Position numbers and translations under genes: made by a program. This document shows positions 1-6,851 of a stretch of DNA of 8,641 nt, piece by piece. Source of the stretch: Longimicrobium sp. (lineage in GTDB: Bacteria; Gemmatimonadota; Gemmatimonadetes; Longimicrobiales; Longimicrobiaceae); the NCBI GenBank assembly GCA_030446945.1, contig JAUJMI010000074.1, positions 2,779-11,419 on the forward strand, in the 5' to 3' direction. Numbering within the stretch: the first letter of the stretch is position 1; each line of letters opens with the position of its first letter. The notes under the pieces were generated by a model that was given only the letters and a program-made list of their open reading frames with translations, was not told where the DNA came from and ran no database searches.

Positions 1-46
1 GTGCGCAACTTCGCCGCCCAGCAGCGCGGGCGCGTCATCGCGGCCC

Positions 47-88
47 CCGTTCCCCGTTCCCCGTTCCCCATCCCGCATCCCGCATCCC
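47..88. repeat. Heptamer tandem repeat, CCGTTCC/GCATCCC type
   Basis: Six consecutive 7-base units are visible: CCGTTCC three times (47-67), then CCATCCC (68-74) and GCATCCC twice (75-88), followed by looser C-rich sequence to about 125. The period of seven is exact and the second half is a diverged form of the first. It lies in the spacer upstream of the 212 gene. The same heptamer, on the opposite strand, occurs inside the ABC transporter gene at 6077-6104. Bases 1-46 are unassigned: every plus-strand frame stays open but none reads like a recognisable protein end, and an ATG on the minus strand at 38-36 has no convincing ribosome binding site. Confidence 0.8.
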
Positions 89-125
89 CGCAGTTCCCCG
101 CCTTTCCCTCCCCGCCACTCCCCGC

Positions 126-131
126 TATCTT
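126..131 (+). promoter_or_regulatory. Candidate -10 element TATCTT upstream of the lysine dehydrogenase-like gene
   Basis: TATCTT sits in the longer context GCTATCTTG, 86 bases before the ATG at 212. The identical nonamer occurs 91 bases before the start of the 7135 gene, which is the main reason to consider it. The upstream region has no good -35 match (TTTCCC at 103-108 with a 17-base spacer is poor). The start point would be near 138, giving a leader of about 74 bases. Confidence 0.35.
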
Positions 132-165
132 GCCGCGCCGCGCGGCTGGGAACGGCGCGCGCGGC
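132..165 (+). other. GC-rich hairpin in the leader of the 212 gene
   Basis: Seven perfect base pairs join 132-138 (GCCGCGC) to 159-165 (GCGCGGC), and a few more pairs are possible inside after a bulge. It overlaps the inferred transcription start region, so it may be structural DNA rather than part of the mRNA. No known riboswitch or leader peptide is recognisable. Confidence 0.35.
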
Positions 166-211
166 CCCTCGCCATCGATCTCAGACCGCCTTTGCGACAG
201 GAGTTCACCGT

Positions 212-1378
212 ATGCGGATGCTCGTGCTCGGCGCGGGCCTGCAGGGTTCTGCGTGTGCCTATGACCTGCTGGCCAACACGGACCACGAGGTGGTGATCGC
301 CGATCTCAAGGTCGACGCGCTACCCGCCTTCCTCCAGCCGCACCTTGGCGGCCGGCTGACGGTGCAGCGGGTGGACGCGAACGACCGCACGGGGATCCGC
401 GACGCCATGGAAGGCGTTTCGGCGGTGATGAGCGCATTCCCATACTACTTCAACCTGGGGATGGCGGTGGCGGCCGTGGACTCCGGCGCGCACTTCGCCG
501 ACCTGGGCGGCAACACCGAGATCGTCCTCCAGCAGAAGGGGCTGCACGAGCGCGCGCGCGAGAAGGGGCTCTCCGTGATCCCGGACTGCGGCCTGGCGCC
601 GGGGATGGTCAACGTCCTGGCCGAGCACGGCATCCGCCAGCTGGACACCACGCGCGCGGTGCGCATCTACGTGGGCGGGCTCCCGCAGAACCCGCAGCCG
701 CCGCTCAACTACCAGATCGTCTACTCGCTGGAAGGGGTGCTGGACTACTACACGACGCTGTCGTGGGTGCTGCGCGACGGGCGCCCGCTGCAGGTGGCCG
801 CCCTCAGCGAGGTGGAGGAGCTCGAGTTCGCCGGCGCCGGCACGCTGGAGGCCTTCCACACGGCGGGCGGCCTTTCGACGATGGCGCAGCGCTATGAGGG
901 GCAGATCCCCTCGATGGAGTACAAGACGCTCCGCTACCCCGGCCACGCCCGCGCCATGGAGACGATCCGCGACCTGGGTCTATTGGGGCTGGAACCGGTG
1001 GAGGTGAAGGGGCAGCAGGTGAGCCCGCGCGACCTGTTCATCTCGGTGGTGGGCCCCAAGCTGCGCAAGAACTACCGCGAGAGCCCGGACATGGTGGCGC
1101 TGCGCGTGGAGGCGGAAGGGGAGAAGGACGGCGAGGATACGCTCCTGCGCTGGGACCTCCTGGACCGCTTCGACCCGGCCACGGGGATCACGGCGATGAT
1201 GCGCACCACGGGCTTTTCGCTCGCCATCACCGGCTCTCTGCAGGCCGCCGGCGACATCGAGCCCGGCGTCTGGACTCCGGACGAGTGCATGCCCGCGGCC
1301 GTGTACATCGACTCGCTGGCGCGCCGCAACGTCATGATCCGCGAGCACCGCCTCTCCCCCGCCACCGCCACGCGGTAG
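212..1378 (+). CDS. Saccharopine dehydrogenase family protein, lysine 6-dehydrogenase-like
   Basis: 388 residues, the usual size for the family. The N-terminus is a Rossmann fold with the dinucleotide motif GAGLQG (G7, G9, G12); strand 2 ends in Asp31, which favours NAD(H) over NADP(H). Further family blocks are the CGLAPG motif (126-131), the VGGLPQNP segment (154-161) followed by PLNY (164-167), TAGGLST (217-223) and KTLRYPGH (238-245). Together these match lysine 6-dehydrogenases better than two-substrate saccharopine dehydrogenases. Lysine 6-dehydrogenases oxidatively deaminate the epsilon-amino group of L-lysine to aminoadipate semialdehyde, which cyclises to piperideine-6-carboxylate. 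The exact substrate here is inferred. The protein is cytosolic, with no signal peptide. The start is fixed by ACAGGAG at 197-203, eight bases before ATG 212; an in-frame ATG at 218 is less well spaced. It appears monocistronic, with no lysine-pathway neighbours in the window. Confidence 0.9.
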   Translation: MRMLVLGAGLQGSACAYDLLANTDHEVVIADLKVDALPAFLQPHLGGRLTVQRVDANDRTGIRDAMEGVSAVMSAFPYYFNLGMAVAAVDSGAHFADLGGNTEIVLQQKGLHERAREKGLSVIPDCGLAPGMVNVLAEHGIRQLDTTRAVRIYVGGLPQNPQPPLNYQIVYSLEGVLDYYTTLSWVLRDGRPLQVAALSEVEELEFAGAGTLEAFHTAGGLSTMAQRYEGQIPSMEYKTLRYPGHARAMETIRDLGLLGLEPVEVKGQQVSPRDLFISVVGPKLRKNYRESPDMVALRVEAEGEKDGEDTLLRWDLLDRFDPATGITAMMRTTGFSLAITGSLQAAGDIEPGVWTPDECMPAAVYIDSLARRNVMIREHRLSPATATR

Positions 1379-1409
1379 GCGCAGACCCACTCCTGCTCGT
1401 CACCTTGCT

Positions 1410-1440
1410 GCCCCTCCCCCAAAACTGCTGGGGGAGGGGC
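1410..1440 (+). terminator. Hairpin downstream of the lysine dehydrogenase-like gene
   Basis: An 11-base-pair perfect stem, 1410-1420 (GCCCCTCCCCC) with 1430-1440, closes a nine-base loop. It begins 31 bases after the stop codon. No T-tract follows, so it is at best a GC-hairpin or 3'-end stabilising structure rather than a classical intrinsic terminator. Confidence 0.5.
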
Positions 1441-1560
1441 GCTGGCATGCGTGGGTGCGGGGTGCGCGGCCCGGCGCGGCGGAAGGCACGGGCAGCCACG
1501 CGGGGCTACCCCTACGTGGATCACGGCGCGGAGGGCGGGGGTCGAGACGGGGGAAAGGGC

Positions 1561-1580
1561 GGGCGCGATGAATCGCGCCC
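1561..1580. repeat. 20-base palindrome, copy 1
   Basis: Nine-base arms flank a two-base centre: GGGCGCGAT-GA-ATCGCGCCC. The arms pair perfectly. An identical copy lies 68 bases downstream at 1629. Sequence after both copies is partly similar (each is followed within about 25 bases by GTGCGC...CAG), suggesting a longer, diverged repeat unit rather than a bare palindrome. Confidence 0.85.
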
Positions 1581-1628
1581 CTGCGGAAACCGGTGCGCGC
1601 AGACGGGCGGCGGAGCAGCGGCCGGCAC

Positions 1629-1648
1629 GGGCGCGATGAATCGCGCCC
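1629..1648. repeat. 20-base palindrome, copy 2
   Basis: Identical over all 20 bases to the copy at 1561-1580, in the same orientation. It resembles the REP-type intergenic palindromes of other bacteria in size and position, but I cannot assign it to a named family. No REP-associated transposase is present in the window. Confidence 0.85.
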
Positions 1649-1675
1649 CCTACGAGATCTGTGCGCAGGGTTTAC

Positions 1676-1732
1676 GCCCCCTCTCCCGGGAACGTGAGGG
1701 CGCAGCCCTCTCCTGTTATCGGGAGAGGGGGC
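1676..1732. repeat. Two-level inverted repeat (nested hairpins)
   Basis: A perfect 13-base-pair outer stem joins 1676-1688 (GCCCCCTCTCCCG) to 1720-1732. Its 31-base interior holds a second hairpin, GAGGGC (1696-1701) paired with GCCCTC (1705-1710) across a GCA triloop. The arrangement is longer and more ordered than needed for termination and looks like an intergenic repeat element. Confidence 0.75.
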
Positions 1733-1753
1733 AGGCGAGTGTAACGAGCCGGG

Positions 1754-1773
1754 GGTGAGGGCCTTCCCTCACC
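1754..1773. terminator. Hairpin overlapping the stop codon of the 1769-2779 gene
   Basis: An eight-base-pair stem GGTGAGGG (1754-1761) with CCCTCACC (1766-1773) closes a CCTT tetraloop. The right arm contains the minus-strand stop codon at 1769-1771. No T-run follows on either strand. It could act as a 3'-end structure for the minus-strand transcript. Confidence 0.45.
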
Positions 1774-2779
1774 GACCCACCAAGCCCCGCCCGCGCGCCA
1801 CCAGGTGCGCCACGTCGTACGGGCCCTCCTCCTCGCCGCGGAGTATGCGGTAGGCGCCGGATCCGATCGCCGCGAGGCCGAGGAAGAAGATCCAGACCCC
1901 CGCCCCGCTGCCGGCGTTCATCCACCACCAGGCAAAGAGGAAAAGCCCGGCGGCCGGGGCGAAGACGCGGAAGGCACGGGAGCCCTGCCCGTCGCGGCGC
2001 GTGGCGGCCCACAGCACCAGCGCCAGGAGGAGCGCCTCGGCGAAGATGGCGAACGACTGGTTGCGGCCCGACATCTCCCAGCCGGGCCAGTAGTACTGCG
2101 TCGGCGAGTAGTCGTAGGCGTACCCGTAGCCGTAGTTGCCGCTGCCGTCCGACCGGTACGCGTAGTTGTAGCTGTACCCGCCCGTGAAGTACCCGCTCGA
2201 CGCGCCCCAGGTAAAGAAGAGCGAGGTGAGGCAGAGCACCACCCCCGCCGTCACGTTGCCGCGGTAGCCGCGCCGCGCCAGCGCCAGGTCGAACCGCCTG
2301 CCGAAGCCCTCCGGCGCCAGGCGCGCCTTGCGGGCCTGGTCCCACCCCAGGAGCACCGCGGCGCACAGCCAGAGGAGCGGCACCATCTCCAGCCGCAGGA
2401 GCTGGAAGGCGTGCAGCGCCACCAGCGCCGCGAACGCCGGGGCCACCAGCGGGTTCTGCAGCGAGGCGGGAAGGCGCACCGATTTGAGCGGCTTCCCCGC
2501 CGCGCGCAGCTCGCCCACCGCCGCCACCGCGCCGCCGGCCAGCATCAGCAGCGACCAGAGGGGGCCGATCCCGGAGACCATGGGGAGGAGCGAGAGCACG
2601 ATGGCGAGCGCCATCAGCCCGAGGCCCGCAAGGGAGACGGAGCGGCCGGGGATGCGGTCGAGCACCTCCGCGTTCTCGATGGTGCGCTCGAAGCCCTGCA
2701 CCACCCGCGTCACCACCTGCTCGGCGGCGGATCCGGAGGGGGCGGGGAGGGCGGCGTTGGGATCGGAGGGATCGGACAT
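1769..2779 (-). CDS. Polytopic membrane protein with a tyrosine-rich loop, family unknown
   Basis: 336 residues. I do not recognise the family. About eight hydrophobic segments are visible, near residues 49-68, 72-91, 110-128, 132-146, 175-191, 243-259, 270-288 and 292-311. The first 45 residues are soluble and lack a signal peptide. Between segments five and six lies a striking loop (about 197-231) with 12 tyrosines in 34 residues, alternating with Gly, Ser, Asn and Ala, and ending in aromatic-rich YYWPGW. The C-terminal 25 residues are soluble and charged. ATG 2779 is chosen because upstream reading offers only a TTG at 2848 and the translated extension is Pro/Arg-rich non-protein-like sequence. 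The ribosome binding site is weak. The gene follows the MCP gene by 84 bases on the same strand, so co-transcription is possible, but a strong hairpin at 2806-2839 intervenes. Confidence 0.8.
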   Translation of the reverse strand: MSDPSDPNAALPAPSGSAAEQVVTRVVQGFERTIENAEVLDRIPGRSVSLAGLGLMALAIVLSLLPMVSGIGPLWSLLMLAGGAVAAVGELRAAGKPLKSVRLPASLQNPLVAPAFAALVALHAFQLLRLEMVPLLWLCAAVLLGWDQARKARLAPEGFGRRFDLALARRGYRGNVTAGVVLCLTSLFFTWGASSGYFTGGYSYNYAYRSDGSGNYGYGYAYDYSPTQYYWPGWEMSGRNQSFAIFAEALLLALVLWAATRRDGQGSRAFRVFAPAAGLFLFAWWWMNAGSGAGVWIFFLGLAAIGSGAYRILRGEEEGPYDVAHLVARGRGLVGR

Positions 2780-2805
2780 CGGCGGGATCTCACGGGTTCG
2801 AGCGC

Positions 2806-2839
2806 CGAGGCGGGGCCCCGGGTGCGGGGCCCGGCCTCG
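2806..2839 (-). terminator. Strong hairpin between the MCP gene and the next gene
   Basis: Six base pairs (2806-2811 with 2834-2839), one G-G mismatch, then eight more pairs (2813-2820 with 2825-2832) close a GGTG tetraloop. It lies 24 bases past the MCP stop codon and 26 bases before the next start. No T-tract follows, so it may attenuate transcription or protect the upstream mRNA rather than terminate fully. A smaller palindrome, GAGCC-GAC-GGCTC (2853-2865), overlaps the MCP stop codon. Confidence 0.55.
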
Positions 2840-2863
2840 CGGAGACAATCAGGAGCCGACGGC

Positions 2864-4702
2864 TCAGGTGCGGAACTCGCTCACCAGGTCGCGCATCTGC
2901 TGGGCCGCGTGGAGGAGCTCGGCGCTGGAGGCCGACATCTCCTGCGTGGCGGCCGACTGCTCCTCGGCGGCGGCGGAGACCTCCTCGGCGCTGGCGGCGT
3001 GCGACTCGGAGGTCGACGCCACCTCGGCCACGGCGGCCTCCACCCCGTCCATCGCGGAGCGGTTGCGCTCCACCGCCTCCTGCACCTGCCCCGCGGCGAG
3101 GCGCACCCCGTCCACCGCCGCAAGGATCTGCTCCAGCGCGCTGTCCGCGCCCTTGGAGACGTGCTCCACGTCGGCCACCTTGGTCTGCCCCTGCGCCATG
3201 GTGCCGACGACACCGGTGATGCGGGAGCGGATGGCGGTGACGTTCTGGGCCACCTCCTGCGCGGCGCGCGCCGAGCCCTCGGCCAGCTTGCGGACCTCCT
3301 CGGCCACCACCGCGAAGCCGCGGCCGTGCTCGCCGGCGCGCGCGGCCTCGATGGCGGCGTTCAGCGCCAGCAGGTTCGTCTGCCGCGCGATGCCGGTGAT
3401 CGTCTCCACGAAGCGGTCGATCTGCGCGGAGGTCTGCTCCAGCTCCGTCACCTGGTTGGCGGAGGTCTGCACCACCTCGCGGATCTCCAGCAGGCGCTGC
3501 AGCGCGGTGGAGACCTCCCGCCGGCTCCCCGCCGCCACGTGGTAGATCTGCTCGCTGAGCGAGCTCACCATCCCGGAAGCGTTGGAGATCTCGCCGGCGC
3601 CGCGCTTCATCTCCCCCAGCGCCTCCTGCGCCGCTTGCAGGCCGTGCGACTGGCTCTCGGCGCCGCTGGCGATCCCCACCATCGCGGTGGCCACCTCGCC
3701 GCTGGAGGCGGCCACCTCTTCGCTGATGCTGGAAAGGTCCGACGCGAATGCGGAGATCCGCTCGGCCGTCGTCACCGTCTGCCCCACGATGTGGCGGAGC
3801 TTCCCGGCCATCCCGTCGAAGGCGGTGGAGAGCGCGGCGAACTCGCGCTTCATCGCCACCGGCGCGGTGCCGTGGACGCGCAGATCGCCCGCCCCCAGCT
3901 GCTCGGCCGAGCCCATCAGGTGCGCCATGGGGAGGGTGATGCTGCGCACCGCCGTGTAGACCGCGCCCAGCGCCAGGATCCCCGCGCCCAGGGAGAGGAG
4001 CAGAAGGATGATCTTGCGCTGGCGTGCGTCCTCGCGCAGGCGCTGCGAGGTGGCGTTCACCTTCTGCGCCTGGCGCTCGCTGACGCGGCGGATGGCGGCC
4101 TGCAGCTGCTCGGTGCGCGGGCGCACGGCGGCGATGCGGCGCAGCGCCCCCTCGCGGTCGCCAATGTCGGACTGGGCGTGGGCCAGAGCGTATTCCACCT
4201 CGATCTGCGAGTGGAGCGCGTCGATGGCGGCCACCTCCTGCTGCTCGGAAACGCTCAGGTCCTTGAGGTCGCGGTAGCGGCGGCGCTGCTGGTGCGCCAG
4301 CCGCCCCTGCTCCGCGAAAGCCTGCTCCGCGGCCGGCGAGGGGGTCAGCAGGTAGCGCTCGCCCGTGTTCATCTGCGCCAGGATCAGCGCCTCCAGCGAG
4401 GTGCCGATCTCGGAGCTCTGCTGAAGCGACTCCAGCTGCTCCTCCGCGTTGCCGACGATGCTGTCCACCGTGAACCAGCTGAGCGCGGCGCCGCCCAGGA
4501 TCAGCAGGCAGAGGCTGATGCCGAACGCCCAGAGCTGCTCCTGGATGGTGCGAAAGAACTCCCTGCGGCGGCGCGGGGCCTGCGCGGGACGCATCTCGGG
4601 CCCGCCGGGAAGCGGGCCGACACGCGGCGGCGCGGCGGGCGGCGCGTCGGGCTCGGTGGCCAGGGCGGCGCCGTGCGACGACGTCGAAAAGGGCGCGGTC
4701 AT
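2864..4702 (-). CDS. Methyl-accepting chemotaxis protein (transmembrane chemoreceptor)
   Basis: 612 residues in the classical layout. A Pro/Ala-rich cytoplasmic tail with four arginines (44-47) precedes membrane segment 1 (about 57-78). An extracytoplasmic helical sensor follows (about 80-228) whose TGERYLL segment resembles CHASE3/four-helix-bundle sensors. Membrane segment 2 is about 230-252, then HAMP (about 250-305) and the signalling domain. The hairpin tip at about 433-475 carries the hallmark [18 protein letters not shown] (441-458) and [16 protein letters not shown], the CheA/CheW contact region. Candidate methylation sites with Glu-Glu pairs lie at SSISEEVA (324-331) and [17 protein letters not shown] (570-586). 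There is no C-terminal NWxxF tether for CheR/CheB. The ligand cannot be read from sequence. ATG 4702 fits a start point near 4738 from the promoter at 4745-4774; ATG 4594 (residue 37) is an alternative. Neither has a clear ribosome binding site. No che genes are nearby. Confidence 0.95.
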   Translation of the reverse strand: MTAPFSTSSHGAALATEPDAPPAAPPRVGPLPGGPEMRPAQAPRRRREFFRTIQEQLWAFGISLCLLILGGAALSWFTVDSIVGNAEEQLESLQQSSEIGTSLEALILAQMNTGERYLLTPSPAAEQAFAEQGRLAHQQRRRYRDLKDLSVSEQQEVAAIDALHSQIEVEYALAHAQSDIGDREGALRRIAAVRPRTEQLQAAIRRVSERQAQKVNATSQRLREDARQRKIILLLLSLGAGILALGAVYTAVRSITLPMAHLMGSAEQLGAGDLRVHGTAPVAMKREFAALSTAFDGMAGKLRHIVGQTVTTAERISAFASDLSSISEEVAASSGEVATAMVGIASGAESQSHGLQAAQEALGEMKRGAGEISNASGMVSSLSEQIYHVAAGSRREVSTALQRLLEIREVVQTSANQVTELEQTSAQIDRFVETITGIARQTNLLALNAAIEAARAGEHGRGFAVVAEEVRKLAEGSARAAQEVAQNVTAIRSRITGVVGTMAQGQTKVADVEHVSKGADSALEQILAAVDGVRLAAGQVQEAVERNRSAMDGVEAAVAEVASTSESHAASAEEVSAAAEEQSAATQEMSASSAELLHAAQQMRDLVSEFRT

Positions 4703-4744
4703 GGACGCGGGGGCGAGCAGGGGTGAGCGGGGCGGGTGTTCCGC

Positions 4745-4774
4745 ATTCTATCGGGGACGATGAACGATTGTCAA
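4745..4774 (-). promoter_or_regulatory. Sigma-70-type promoter for the MCP gene
   Basis: On the minus strand, a perfect -35 TTGACA (4774-4769) is followed after 18 bases by TAGAAT (4750-4745), five of six matches to the -10 consensus. Predicted start is near 4738, leaving a leader of about 36 bases to ATG 4702. This is by far the best promoter match in the window, and a chance A/T-containing match this good is unlikely in such GC-rich sequence. Confidence 0.75.
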
Positions 4775-4903
4775 ACGCCGTACGCGGGCCACGGTGGCGC
4801 GGCGGAGCATCGGCTCTGGACCGGGAGTGTGCAAAACGGCAAGCGAGCTGTGCGGGGAGGATCAACAACTGTACGGCCCCCGCTGTGGGTTTGTCAACCG
4901 TCG

Positions 4904-4933
4904 TTGCAGGGGGCGGATCCGCGGGCTACGTTC
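4904..4933 (+). promoter_or_regulatory. Weak candidate promoter for the ABC transporter gene
   Basis: TTGCAG (4904-4909) and TACGTT (4928-4933) are 18 bases apart, which would start transcription about 40 bases before ATG 4983. Both hexamers are imperfect. TTGTCA at 4891-4896 is a better -35 but lacks a partner at proper spacing. The 280-base divergent region 4703-4982 must hold a promoter for this gene; this is the best pair I can see. Confidence 0.25.
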
Positions 4934-4982
4934 CGTCCATCCTTTGTCTTAGCACCCGCGAAACGATCGCGCTCCACGCGTC

Positions 4983-6851
4983 ATGAGCGACTCCACCGCA
5001 CACGCCGAGGAAGAGGCGGACAGCCGGGCGTACGACCCGCACCTGCTGCGCCGCCTCCTCCGCTACCTGAGCCCGTACCGCGGCCGGGTCGCGGCGGCGC
5101 TGGTGCTGCTGGTGATCGAATCCATCACGCAGCTGGCGGGGCCCTGGCTCACCAAGATCGCGCTCGATCGGGCGATCCCCGACCGCGATGTCGACTTCCT
5201 CCTCCTGCTGACGGCGGCGTACGCCCTGTCGCTGCTGGTTGGCTTCGTGTGCGAGTACGGGCAGACGCTGCTCACCACCTGGCTGGGACAGCGGGTGATG
5301 TTCGACCTGCGCACCGAGATCTTTGGGCACCTGCAGCGCCTCTCCCTGCGCTACTTCGACCGCAACCCCGTGGGGCGGCTGATGACGCGGGTGACCAACG
5401 ACGTGGAGCAGCTGAACGAGGCGTTCTCGTCGGGGATCGTGACGGTGTTCGGCGACATCTTCACCCTCGTCTTCATCCTGGCCGCCATGCTGCGGCTGGA
5501 CTGGCGGCTGGCGCTCGTCACCTTCACCGTGCTCCCGCTGGTGGCGGTGGCGACCTTTGTGTTCCGGGCGCTGATCCGCTCGGCGTACCGCGACATCCGC
5601 GTGAAGCTGGCGCGCATCAACGCGAACATGCAGGAGAGCGTCACCGGAATGCGCGTCCTGCAGCTCTTCGGCCGCGAGCGGCAGGCGATGGAGCGCTTCG
5701 GCGCCATCAACCGCGACCACCTGGACGTGAACCTTCGCTCCATCACCTACTACGCGCTCTTCTTCCCCGTCATCGAGGTGCTGACGGCCGCCGCTCTCGC
5801 GCTGATCCTCTGGTACGGCGGCGGCGAGACGATCCAGGGCACGATGACGGTGGGGACGGTGGCGGCCTTCCTCCAGTACACGCGCCGCTTCTTCCGCCCG
5901 CTGCAGGACCTCTCGGAGAAGTACAACATCCTGCAGGCCGCCATGGCCTCGTCCGAGCGCATCTTCGAGCTGCTGGACACCGAGCCCGAGATCCGCGACC
6001 CCGTGGCCCCCGTGCACCTGCCCGTGTCGGGGCGCGGCGAGATCGAGTTCCGCGACGTATGGTTCCGGTACGATGTGGAACGGGGAACGGGGAGCGGAGA
6101 ACGGGTGGAGGACGACGGGCAGTGGGTGCTGCGCGGGGTGTCGTTCCGCGCGGCGCCGGGGGAGCGTGTGGCGATCGTGGGGGCGACGGGGGCGGGAAAG
6201 AGCACCATCATCAACCTGCTGATGAGGTTCTACGAGCCGCAGCGGGGGGAGGTGCTGTTCGACGGGGTGCCGGTGTCGCGCGTGCCGGTGAAGGAGCTGC
6301 GCGATCGCATCTCGCTGGTGCTCCAGGACGTCTTCCTGTTCAGCGAGGACGTGCAGCGCAACATCCGCCTGGGCCGCGACGACATCCCGGACGAGGCCGT
6401 GCGCCGCGCCGCCGCCCGTGTGGGCGCGGACCGCTTCGTGGCGCGCCTCCCCGCCGGCTACGCGCAGCCGCTGGGCGAGCGCGGGACCTCGCTCTCGGTG
6501 GGCGAGCGGCAGCTGGTGAGCTTCGCCCGCGCCCTGGCCTTCGACCCGCTCGTCCTGGTGCTGGACGAGGCCACCTCCTCGGTCGACTCGGAGCTGGAGG
6601 CGCGGATCGACGACGCGCTCGCCACGCTGATGCAGGGGCGCACCTCACTGGTGATCGCCCACCGCCTGTCGACCATCCAGGGCGCGGACCAGATCCTGGT
6701 GCTGCACCACGGCGAGCTGCGCGAGCGCGGCACCCACGCCGAGCTCCTCCAGCGCGGCGGCCTGTACGCGCGCCTGTACGAGCTGCAATTCGTGCGGTCG
6801 GCGTTGGCGGCGGGGGCCGGCGGCCACGCCGGGGCGCGCGCCGGGAGCTAA
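4983..6851 (+). CDS. ABC exporter half-transporter (membrane domain fused to ATPase)
   Basis: 622 residues, typical for a half-transporter. Six membrane helices occupy about 36-300; a complete ATPase domain follows from about 352. Visible motifs: A-loop Tyr363, Walker A GATGAGKST (400-408), Q-loop Gln448, signature LSVGE (504-508), Walker B ending LVLDEA (525-530) with catalytic Glu529, D-loop SSVD (532-535) and switch His560. The site looks competent for hydrolysis. LSVGE followed by RQL recalls MdlB/YheH-type exporters, which often work as heterodimers, but no partner gene is in the window; a homodimer or distant partner is possible. The substrate is unknown (drug or lipid export is typical). 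ATG 4983 is the only possible upstream start: an in-frame TAG lies at 4950 with no start codon between. There is no clear ribosome binding site. An insertion of about 15 residues (365-379) is encoded by a heptamer repeat. Confidence 0.95.
   Translation: MSDSTAHAEEEADSRAYDPHLLRRLLRYLSPYRGRVAAALVLLVIESITQLAGPWLTKIALDRAIPDRDVDFLLLLTAAYALSLLVGFVCEYGQTLLTTWLGQRVMFDLRTEIFGHLQRLSLRYFDRNPVGRLMTRVTNDVEQLNEAFSSGIVTVFGDIFTLVFILAAMLRLDWRLALVTFTVLPLVAVATFVFRALIRSAYRDIRVKLARINANMQESVTGMRVLQLFGRERQAMERFGAINRDHLDVNLRSITYYALFFPVIEVLTAAALALILWYGGGETIQGTMTVGTVAAFLQYTRRFFRPLQDLSEKYNILQAAMASSERIFELLDTEPEIRDPVAPVHLPVSGRGEIEFRDVWFRYDVERGTGSGERVEDDGQWVLRGVSFRAAPGERVAIVGATGAGKSTIINLLMRFYEPQRGEVLFDGVPVSRVPVKELRDRISLVLQDVFLFSEDVQRNIRLGRDDIPDEAVRRAAARVGADRFVARLPAGYAQPLGERGTSLSVGERQLVSFARALAFDPLVLVLDEATSSVDSELEARIDDALATLMQGRTSLVIAHRLSTIQGADQILVLHHGELRERGTHAELLQRGGLYARLYELQFVRSALAAGAGGHAGARAGS
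6077..6104. repeat. Four heptamer repeats inside the ABC transporter gene
   Basis: The units are GGAACGG, GGAACGG, GGAGCGG and AGAACGG, a perfect seven-base period. The reverse complement of the first unit is CCGTTCC, the same unit as the intergenic array at 47-67. Here it encodes residues of the segment ERGTGSGER (366-374), between the A-loop tyrosine and the next strand of the ATPase domain. Reading frame is kept because the surrounding insertion is a multiple of three. Confidence 0.8.

Larger units (their letters stand above)
1379..1768. other. 390-base gene-free, palindrome-rich spacer
   Basis: This spacer separates two convergent genes (212-1378 plus, 1769-2779 minus). No convincing gene lies in it: short open frames cross it, but they resemble no protein and run through the inverted repeats. 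It contains a hairpin at 1410-1440, two copies of a 20-base palindrome (1561-1580 and 1629-1648), a two-level stem at 1676-1732 and a hairpin at 1754-1773. Together these structures account for about 150 of the 390 bases. There is no T-run typical of an intrinsic terminator and no transposase or target-site duplication that I can see. Confidence 0.75.

Noticed and set aside
1..264. 87-residue open frame at the left edge
   Set aside because: It translates the heptamer repeat into Pro-rich sequence and overlaps the start of the 212 gene. A short tail of an upstream gene cannot be excluded, but nothing supports it.
1561..1648. CRISPR array
   Set aside because: Only two 20-base repeats are present, each fully palindromic, with a 48-base gap and no further units or cas genes.
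1285..1758. 157-residue frame extending from the lysine dehydrogenase-like gene through the spacer
   Set aside because: It overlaps a solid gene and runs through all the palindromes; the translation is Arg/Gly-rich with no family resemblance.
2780..2848. N-terminal extension of the eight-segment membrane protein from TTG 2848
   Set aside because: TTG start, Pro/Arg-rich extension encoded by the hairpin at 2806-2839, and a normal ATG at 2779.
1805..4726. 973-residue open frame on the plus strand opposite the MCP and membrane protein genes
   Set aside because: It is antisense to two well-supported genes, is dominated by Arg, His, Gly and Ala as expected from the complement of GC-rich codons, and shows no domain.
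2790..4868. 692-residue open frame on the minus strand overlapping the MCP gene
   Set aside because: It is a frame-shifted shadow of the MCP gene and runs through the MCP promoter.
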